DNA from: Topomyia yanbarensis
Lineage: Eukaryota; Arthropoda; Insecta; Diptera; Culicidae
Assembly (NCBI RefSeq): GCF_030247195.1
Contig: NC_080672.1
Span: 85,124,113 to 85,188,112 of the forward strand
Direction: 5' to 3'
DNA length: 64,000 bases
Of the stretch, positions 57,492 to 64,000 are shown piece after piece. The notes under the pieces were generated by a model. The model made no database searches, was not told the DNA's origin, and worked only from the letters and a program-made list of their open reading frames with translations. A program made the position numbers and the translations under genes. Each line of letters starts with the position of its first letter. Positions within the stretch are counted from its first letter, which is position 1.

Positions 57492-58611
57492 TACCCTCAA
57501 AATCTTGATATATTGCAAATATTTTTTCGTATTTTTCGGAACCTTCGTCGCTAAAAGAAATTCTACGCGGTCATTTTCAAACAATTTCCAATACGTGTGT
57601 TCTGGTAAGAAGAAAAAAAGACCTTTTCAACGGTATGCTATGTTATGTTCTTTTGTTTACAATATTCTGCGGGTTTGGGACAACAATGTGAAAACAATCA
57701 ATATTTTGCGATTTTTTCATGAAAATTAGGAAAATTACTCAACACTCTTTTTTATGAAAAATTCAGAGATTTAGTTCTGCATTAAACAATCTGTTGTCAT
57801 GAGCGGTTTGTGAGCGTTACCGACAGAATAGTCGCGCGTCTCAATGGACAACATTGATTCAAAAAACTACCATCATTTACTGACACATTCTAGACGACAT
57901 CCTGCTAAAGTCAGTACGAGAACAAATGTCAACGACGGCTTGAATAAAAAAATAATATACGATAAATACTAGTGTGCTATATATCACGATATATTTCTAA
58001 GCTTAATGCAATGCTAAAATGTGTGCCAAAAACTACAAATTATGAGCTGAGGTAACATAAATCTAAGCGGTAATGTACACTATTTAGTTGAGTTGCGAAC
58101 ATAAGTTTTATTTAAAGGGTATGAACTACTAGTAAAATCATAGTATGTATCTTCTAGAAGTATTGCTAATCAGATTAATCAATGCGGAAATTTTGTATCC
58201 CTCCCTTATCACAACTGTAACACGAATAAAAGGAATGGATAACGGAATCAGAGCACTGCCTTTGAATAATGAACGCAACAGGGAGGCATTGTCGCGCACT
58301 ATGGGATTCTATAATCATATTTTCCGTTGTTTTTCCTAATTTTAGCTTCAAAGTTTACATACATACTTTTAAATGTATACAAAATTGGGCAAAAAATCGA
58401 TTTTTTGAAAATTTAATATGAAACCGTCCTTTTAAAAGTTCATGCGAGAAAGTTTCTAATTTGGAGATAAAAATGAGTAACGCTGCCATTTTTCAACTGA
58501 TTGTTATGAAAAATACCGCATTATACTTTTAACAAAAGAACATAACAAATGTCCGCCAATTTTTTAGACCCTAAAAATAGTTTTTTGCTATAAATCTAGA
58601 TTTTGAGGATC
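57492..58611. mobile_element. TIR element of the TACCCTCAAAATC family
   Basis: Left end TACCCTCAAAATCTTGATAT, right end inverted TAGATCCTCAAAATCTAGAT followed by TTATAGCAAAAAACTATTTT. The block TTATGTTCTTTTGTT lies at a similar depth in both arms. About 1.12 kb without a transposase frame. Related copies are at 7905-8140 and 12345-12560. Confidence 0.65.
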
Positions 58612-58838
58612 TATTAATTTAATCAAACTTGGGTTTGTATTGTATTTGACCAGACCTGCACCTTTTCTGGATCACTTATCATGGTGCAAGAGTCGACAAT
58701 TTTTTTAATAGTATTTAAATTTTTTTTAATACTAATAACAAGGTGTCAAACGTCCCTAGGTGAAAGGGCGGTCAAGTGCATCTGTCATAATTTCTACTTT
58801 GCCTAAATAAACTAACAATCGTCATCATTATCTTATAG

Positions 58839-58962
58839 CGTTTTCGTTTTTTATTGGTGCTACACCGGTGTAGTGCAAAGAGATAGACTGATTACACCTA
58901 AGTTTGAATGAGTGTAGCACCGACTACACCGGTGTAGTGCACTGTCAAAAACGAAAATGCCA
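58839..58962. mobile_element. Small inverted-repeat element with two CTACACCGGTGTAG palindromes
   Basis: Arms GCGTTTTCGTTTTTTATTGG and, inverted, GCATTTTCGTTTTTGACAGT enclose two copies of the 14-bp perfect palindrome CTACACCGGTGTAG at 58860-58873 and 58924-58937. No frame. Confidence 0.75.
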
Positions 58963-59162
58963 TTAGTGACCTAGAGACCAAACAATCCGGATAATCCGAA
59001 TCATAATAGAATGTATTTTGGACTTCCAGGTTACTCGATCTTGAACCGCCAGTTTCATAGACACCCACCGCACGCGAATCTTCCTCAATTGTACACAGTC
59101 AGCGAGAGCGGGATTTGCCCCGAAATCGACGACCTCTTCCAGGTTCTCTGCTGGTCATAACT

Positions 59163-59420
59163 TTAATTGGTTTCTCTTTCGTCATTCCACACTACAAGCC
59201 CAGCTCGCTGTAGTCTGCCGTGTTTTATCAGCCTTTCAATGTCAGCATGGTTGTATGCTTGGTACCGTTGGGGGTTCACGCGTCTGCGCCATGCTCCAAT
59301 TTCTACTGTGCTGCCGAGTATTGAACGCAGAATTTTTCTCCCAAACATGCCCCGATATCCTGCTTCCTTCAACATCCATGGCCGTACAGAGCAACCAGGA
59401 GTATCAGCGATTTGGATAGA
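59163..59420 (-). pseudogene. C-terminal fragment of a LINE-type reverse transcriptase
   Basis: The reverse frame reads MLKEAGYRGMFGRKILRSIL, then WRRRVNPQRYQAYN, ADIERLIKHGRLQRAGLVVW. This ERKILRTILG...WRRR.N.E.Y.LYN..DI...IK..RL.WAGH pattern is the familiar C-terminus of insect endonuclease/RT proteins. The GH after WAG is GL here and the rest of the RT is absent. It lies just before the Gypsy element. Confidence 0.7.
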
Positions 59421-59566
59421 ACAAGTTTTGCGCGCATCCTTAGGCTGTGGAACCCTTGGTCACTAGTGTTCTAAAATATATAAATTGGTTTACTGTACCT
59501 CATCGTTTTCCACCTCGAACCCAATACGACCGCCATTCTCTGCCAGCTACTGTAGTGCCGTAGAAA

Positions 59567-59697
59567 TGTTATAGTTACCAATTATTTACAGCAAATGACA
59601 AGTTGTGATAACGAAGAAACCTTTATGGCAAATTCGTTCTATTTCCATCATTTGAGAAATCATTCTACAGAGCATGCGTGTTGTTACTAAATATAAC
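59567..59697 (+). repeat. Putative 5' LTR of the Gypsy element (131 bp)
   Basis: Starts TGTTATAG and ends ATATAAC, nearly inverse to each other, and is directly followed by TGGCAACCATG, a plausible primer site. Mag-type elements are known for very short LTRs. The partner LTR lies beyond the window, so the boundaries cannot be verified here. Confidence 0.4.
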
Positions 59698-60360
59698 TGG
59701 CAACCATGTATTCAAACGCAAACGCGCAATTACGAAACGAAATGATCGATGCGTTTTAGCAGGAAGAAGAACGCAAAGTGATCGCTTGCTCGAACAGGAA
59801 GTACGGAATTCTGACTCTCATTCTGTGTACGACTTTTGAGACGATAGGAAGTTTTGTACCATCGTTGTGAAATTTGGATACGACATGGCGGAGCCTGTAG
59901 GTAAGTAGAGTGCCAAATCAAAGCCCATTTAATAACTGCGTATATTGAACATAGAATTGCTTCGATATACAAAACAAATGACAAAGAAAGAGAAATCAGC
60001 AAACAAAAAGAAAAAAAGACCTAATACTTCAGTAATTTGGTTGTTTGAATCCAGTTCGACCTAAGCGGTCTCAATACAAAAGAAGTGCTTGAGCGAAGCG
60101 GTCTCAGTACAAAAATGAGCGAAGCGGTCTCATTAAAAATAAACAAATAAATGTGTTAGAGCGAAGCGGACTTTAACACAATTAATCTGTGCATGAGCGA
60201 TGCGGTCTCAGCAAAAAAAAAAAAAGAATTGAACGAAATGGCGTTTTTTTAAATATTTTTTTACTAGAGTCGGTGTATGAGTGAAACGATCTTAACACGA
60301 AATCCAATTATGCACGAGCAAAAATGATACGGAAAACTAAAAAAATCCTATTTTTTAGAT
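59698..60360 (+). other. Gypsy leader with GAGCGAAGCGGTCTCA repeats and possible 5' intron
   Basis: GAGCGAAGCGGTCTCA or close variants recur near 60062, 60093, 60112, 60160, 60194 and 60280. Upstream, GACATGGCGGAGCCTGTAG followed by GTAAGTAG (59901) looks like a short coding exon (59885-59900) with a strong splice donor, and TTTTTAG just before gag looks like its acceptor. As I read the bases, splicing would add MAEPVD in frame ahead of the gag ATG at 60361. Confidence 0.5.
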
Positions 60361-61764
60361 ATGACACTGCAGATCAGTAATAAACAAAATAAATGCTACC
60401 GGATGAAAGACTTGACACGTGCGTCGTCAGTTAATATTGCGAACATACCACCCATACGGGGTGAAACAGAAAATCTAGTGCCGGGGAGGACACAACAAGT
60501 GCTGTCGCAGAAACAGCAGGAGGTTGACAAAACGGAACAATTATCTCGCGAACTAGCGGCAGAGAAGGCAAGAAGCACACAACTAATGGAGGAACTTGAA
60601 CAAAGCAGAAGAATGAACGAGGAGCTAATAGCTGGTCTAACGGAAAGGGATGCCAGCAGATCCGATTTCGAGAGAGACAATCGCTTTTCTAGCACCCGTA
60701 GGGCACCAGGTGCATCGAACTTGGAAGAATCCAGGTTCTACACATCAATTAACCAGCTTTCCATTTCTTCCATCAACATCCCCGAATGTAAGCCGGATGA
60801 AGATGGTGAAATCCATCGTCAGTCTTTTGAAGCATGGAAAGATCTTTTGGTGGACTCTATGACGTTAGCTGGAATAGAGGACGAAGTTACCAAGTTTATG
60901 ATCTTCAAGGTTAAGTCCGGCGCGAGACTTCTTGAAATATTCAGGAACACAAGATCAGTGGAAGAAGACCCCAATGTTAATGATTTTCCATTCGCAAATG
61001 CAATATCCAGGCTAAAGTCCTATTTTGGATCTGGATCCGACGTTATGCTCATGAGACGGAAGCTAGCATTGTTGAACCAGAAGCCAGATGAATCCGATTT
61101 ATCGTACATAACACGGGTCTGATCAGTAGCTCGACTGTGTGAGTTCGAGGGGTCAGAAGAATTTGAGCAAATTGTTGCAACAATTGCCGAACATGCTACA
61201 AACTGTGAAGTACGGACAGCATCACTGAAAATGTTGAGCCGCAAACAATGTTTTACAGACCTCGTCGACAAAGTGCGCGAGATCGAGGCAATTAAGCTAA
61301 ATGAGGAGTTTGTTCGAAACAAGTATGCAAACCCAGGACACGCAGTCGTCGCATCCGTTAGTGCATCATTTTCAAAGTCCGCGAACCGCCCATTCAACTT
61401 TAATCCACAGCGCAATTTTCAAAACTACGGTAACAGGCCACTTAGAGGTGGATTTCGAGCTCCAAGGGGTAGACAGTACTACACTGCTGGTGGCACTTCT
61501 TTGCACCCATCACGAAATGAGAAATGCTGGCGTTGTAATAGCATATATCATGCAGCACATGACTGCAGTCACAGAGACAAAAAGTGTAACTATTGTGGGA
61601 TTAATGGTCATATTCAACGAGCGTGTCGTTCACGTAGTAATGGTCCAGGTATTAAACGACCAACAGCAGAGCCATTGGAAAATACTCCTCGGAAGATAGC
61701 ACTAATAGATGAAGTGAAAGACGACACGGAATCTATTCAACCAGTAAGTGAATCCACTGAATAA
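60361..61764 (+). CDS. Gypsy gag, one internal TGA
   Basis: Gag forms the particle that packages element RNA. The frame runs from ATG 60361 through 467 codons, broken only by a TGA at 61120-61122, where the reading is otherwise continuous (SYITRV, stop, SVARLCEF). Residues about 50-95 (QEVDKTEQLSRELAAEK and on) are a coiled coil. A capsid-like helical region follows (FEAWKDLLVDSMTLAG...). After the TGA come an RG-rich stretch and two zinc knuckles, CWRCNSIYHAAHDC and CNYCGINGHIQRAC, both C-x2-C-x4-H-x4-C. The TGA is one transition from CGA and is likely a recent mutation. The stop at 61764 is reached only if the downstream intron is retained. Confidence 0.82.
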
Positions 61765-61918
61765 ACATTTTTTACTCCTTCATTACTATATAATAGCCTA
61801 ACAATACCTAAAAAAAAAGAATTAAAAAAAATCAACTCTATGTACGGTTTCTAAATTGATTGATAACCAAAAAAATATAGAAAATAACTGATCAATTGTG
61901 TTTCACGTTTTTCTGCAG
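61744..61918 (+). other. Candidate intron joining gag to pol
   Basis: Donor CCA|GTAAGTG at 61744, branch-like CTGAT with A at 61891, pyrimidine-rich TTTCACGTTTTTCTGCAG acceptor ending 61918. Length is 175 nt. The gag codon ends exactly at 61743 and pol opens at 61919, so removal is phase 0 and shifts the reading from the gag frame to the pol frame. The segment is AT-rich with stops in the gag frame. Confidence 0.65.
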
Positions 61919-64000
61919 ATGCGTCCGAAATCCGAACGAAATTTGGCGACATTACACAACCCTACTTGCAAAACCAGTGACGGTTTCAATGTCTTACCTA
62001 ATACAGTTGGAAAGATTTCAATCTGGAATATTGCCCAGATCACAGACCCTAGCAACAATGACCAGGTCATTAAGAGAGATGACGCTATCATCACTGCAAC
62101 TGTATCTGGCATGCAATGTATTTTCATGATTGATTCCGGAGCACAAGTGAATACTTGTACGGAAGCTATGTTCAAGGATCTAACTGCGGACATTAATTAC
62201 AAAAGAGGATTATTAAACATTCAATTCAAGTCGGATAAATCTCTAAAGGCATATGCAACAGAAGGACACATAAATGTTTTGGCAACTTTCCATGCTCCCC
62301 TCTATGTATCCAGGGACAGACCAACCTATATCGAGAAGTTCTATGTAGTCAAGGAAGCTCGTGCTTTACTAGGGAGGCCAACAGCTTCACGATATAGTAT
62401 ACTGATGCTGGGTCTACAAGTTCCCCTTCAACCTCTAGCGGAGCATGCTTTCGATGAATTGTACCCAGGTGAAATTGCAACGGTTGCTTTCGACGGAATA
62501 TTTCCCAAGTTCAACGTCCCACCAGTCAAAATCTACTATGATACATCGAAACCGCCATGCAGGACTGTGTTCACTAATATTCCGCTGGCTGTTAAACCTT
62601 TAGTCGAAAAAAGGCTGCAGAATCTTGTATCAGCGGACATTATCGAAAGAGTAGTAGATGGAATGGATACTTCGTTCTGTTCGTCGATGTTAGTTGTACC
62701 AAAAGGTAAAGATGACATTCGTCTAGTCATCGACTTGCGTGGACCAAATCGCTATATACAACGAACGCCGTTTCCGATACCTACACTGGAGAAGATAGTG
62801 GCTGAGCTTGATGGAGCCAAGTGGTTCTCTACAATCGACCTTTCGAATGCATTTTTTCATATAGAATTGCATCAAGAATCGCGACACCTCACAAACTTTT
62901 TTACCGAATTCGGTATGTTTCGGTGCGTCAGGCTTCCCTTTGGCCTATGCAATGCCCCTGATATATTTCAGGAGACACTACAAAGAACCATTCTGGCTGG
63001 TTGCAAGGGATGTATAAATTATTTGGATGATTGCTTGATATTTGGTGGCACAAAAGAAGAACACGATGAAAATCTGGCAAATGTACTCGCATGTCTTGCT
63101 AACCATAATGTCAGACTAAACAAAGACAAGTGCGTTTTTGGAAGTCAGTCGGTAAGATTCATTGGTTTTCAACTCACTCCTGACGGTTGGCAAATTGAGG
63201 AAGAAAAAGCCCAAGCGATTAAAAATTTTAGGCAACCAAATTGCACCGCTGAAGTGAAAAGTTTTCTGGGGTTAATCACTTTTGTGGACAGATTTATTGT
63301 CCATCGAGCAACGAAATCTGAACACCTACGAAATCTCGCGAACTCCGAAACATTTTACTGGACTGACAAAGAAAACGAAGAATTCAGCCAGCTCAAAAAC
63401 GAAATTTCAAATTCCATAAAAAGGCTCGGATACTACAACGTGACCGACCGCATAGAACTATTCGTAGATGCCTCGCCTGTTGGTTTGGGAGCGGTACTTA
63501 CTCAAATTAACGAAATGGGCCTTCCAAGGGTTATAGCCTGCGCGTCCAAATCATTGTCTCTTTCGGAAAAACGATACCCTCAGACTCAGAAAGAAGCTCT
63601 TGCAGTTGTCTGGGGTGTAGAAAGATTTTCCTACTACTTATTAACCAGGACTTTCACTATTCGCACGGATGCAGAAGCGATACAATATATTTTCGACGCG
63701 AATCATCGTTTGGGCAAACGTGCAATTTCACGGGCAGAAAGTTGGGCACTTAGATTGCAGCCATACGACTATGAAATCAAGAGAGTACCCGGAAATAAAA
63801 ATATTGCTGATGCTTTGTCACGACTCATTTTAGCAACACAAGAGTCGGTCCCATTCGAAGAGGATAAAGAAAGTCACTACCTTTATTCCTTAGATTCAGG
63901 TAACATGGTTATCACTTGGAATGAGATAGAAATGGCATCTGAAAATGACAGCGAATTACTATCCGTTAGAGAAGCATTAATGTCGAACAAATGGCCTGCT
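61919..64000 (+). CDS. Gypsy pol (protease, RT, RNase H), runs off the window
   Basis: An uninterrupted frame of 694 codons from ATG 61919 to the last base. Residues about 75-85 hold the protease IFMIDSGAQVN (catalytic DSG). RT begins near residue 200: LVVPKGKDDIRLVIDLR, WFSTIDLSNAFFHI, LPFGLCNAPDIFQ and the active-site NYLDDCLIF. RNase H follows with ELFVDASPVGLGAVL, QKEALAVVWGVERF, IRTDAEAIQYIF and NIADALSRL. All catalytic residues look intact. Integrase should follow outside. Expression is likely as a Gag-Pol fusion through the 175-nt intron, or else from the own ATG. The motif set fits Mag-like Ty3/Gypsy elements. No stop or frameshift seen. Confidence 0.9.
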   Translation, partial: MRPKSERNLATLHNPTCKTSDGFNVLPNTVGKISIWNIAQITDPSNNDQVIKRDDAIITATVSGMQCIFMIDSGAQVNTCTEAMFKDLTADINYKRGLLNIQFKSDKSLKAYATEGHINVLATFHAPLYVSRDRPTYIEKFYVVKEARALLGRPTASRYSILMLGLQVPLQPLAEHAFDELYPGEIATVAFDGIFPKFNVPPVKIYYDTSKPPCRTVFTNIPLAVKPLVEKRLQNLVSADIIERVVDGMDTSFCSSMLVVPKGKDDIRLVIDLRGPNRYIQRTPFPIPTLEKIVAELDGAKWFSTIDLSNAFFHIELHQESRHLTNFFTEFGMFRCVRLPFGLCNAPDIFQETLQRTILAGCKGCINYLDDCLIFGGTKEEHDENLANVLACLANHNVRLNKDKCVFGSQSVRFIGFQLTPDGWQIEEEKAQAIKNFRQPNCTAEVKSFLGLITFVDRFIVHRATKSEHLRNLANSETFYWTDKENEEFSQLKNEISNSIKRLGYYNVTDRIELFVDASPVGLGAVLTQINEMGLPRVIACASKSLSLSEKRYPQTQKEALAVVWGVERFSYYLLTRTFTIRTDAEAIQYIFDANHRLGKRAISRAESWALRLQPYDYEIKRVPGNKNIADALSRLILATQESVPFEEDKESHYLYSLDSGNMVITWNEIEMASENDSELLSVREALMSNKWPA

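Larger units (their letters stand above)
59567..64000 (+). mobile_element. Ty3/Gypsy LTR retrotransposon, Mag-like, 3' part outside window
   Basis: Order: short putative LTR, 660-bp leader, gag, 175-nt intron-like segment, and pol (protease, RT, RNase H; integrase would lie beyond 64000). The protease-RT-RNase H order and YLDD box place it in Ty3/Gypsy; two CCHC knuckles in gag suggest the Mag lineage. No envelope gene is visible in the window. Confidence 0.85.

Noticed and set aside
59730..60002. Reverse-strand 90-codon frame in the Gypsy leader
   Set aside because: No domain, opposite to the element's transcription and overlapping the leader.

Overview
The window looks like a repeat-dense piece of an insect nuclear genome, most probably a culicine mosquito of the Aedes type. 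I infer this from short introns, an R&R-type cuticular protein gene, tRNA-derived SINEs ending in a 'GACCTTAAGGTTAAAACCTCTATAAT' -like tail (three copies), LOA/I-like LINEs with RNase H, BEL/Pao and Ty3/Gypsy elements and many TA-, TTAA- or 8-bp-flanked inverted-repeat elements. There are no bacterial features, no CRISPR array, and no rRNA or stand-alone tRNA gene that I can support. Only one ordinary host gene is visible.

Layout: 0-13 kb is AT-rich DNA with a LINE ORF1 relic (2.2-3.1 kb), a MITE at 3.2-3.8 kb, a piggyBac-type (TTAA) element at 6.36-7.34 kb and several dispersed repeats. 13.4-15.9 kb holds a hAT-like MITE, a LINE RT scrap and a decayed BEL/Pao gag-pol. 15.94-20.55 kb is bounded by hAT-like termini and a perfect 8-bp target duplication (GACGTAAA) and contains a reverse-strand LINE. 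21.16-22.99 kb is a young, internally deleted BEL-type LTR element (two 466-bp LTRs, TSD GTTGG) sitting just upstream of the cuticular protein gene (23.09-24.53 kb). 27-34 kb has MITEs, a minisatellite broken by a SINE, a second copy of the CR1/Jockey-group LINE with an (AAAT)n tail, and a near-perfect palindrome.

The most striking object is 35343-39541: a Transib/RAG1-family DNA transposon. Its ends start with CACAGTG (the heptamer of V(D)J recombination signals), it is flanked by a 5-bp duplication (CATTG), and it has an apparently uninterrupted three-exon transposase of 648 residues with the RAG1-like DDE triad and C2/H2 zinc positions. Its right end is not a normal right end: it is a 912-bp inverted copy of the left arm, including the promoter region and about the first 40 codons, placed outside a remnant of the native right arm.

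46-54.8 kb is a LINE graveyard: an EN/RT fragment, a reverse-strand RNase H-bearing LOA/I-like LINE with 3' UTR repeats, and a forward LOA/I-like LINE split by a 1.4-kb TIR element that itself carries a smaller MITE. 54.9-56.6 kb and 57.5-58.6 kb are further inverted-repeat elements. From about 59.57 kb to the window edge is a Ty3/Gypsy element, Mag-like by its two zinc knuckles: short putative LTR, repeat-bearing leader, gag with one TGA, then a pol frame open to base 64000 with protease, RT and RNase H motifs intact. A consensus 175-nt intron between gag and pol would join the two frames exactly in phase, suggesting Gag-Pol is made by splicing rather than frameshifting.

All family calls rest on motif recognition by eye; no database or alignment program was used.
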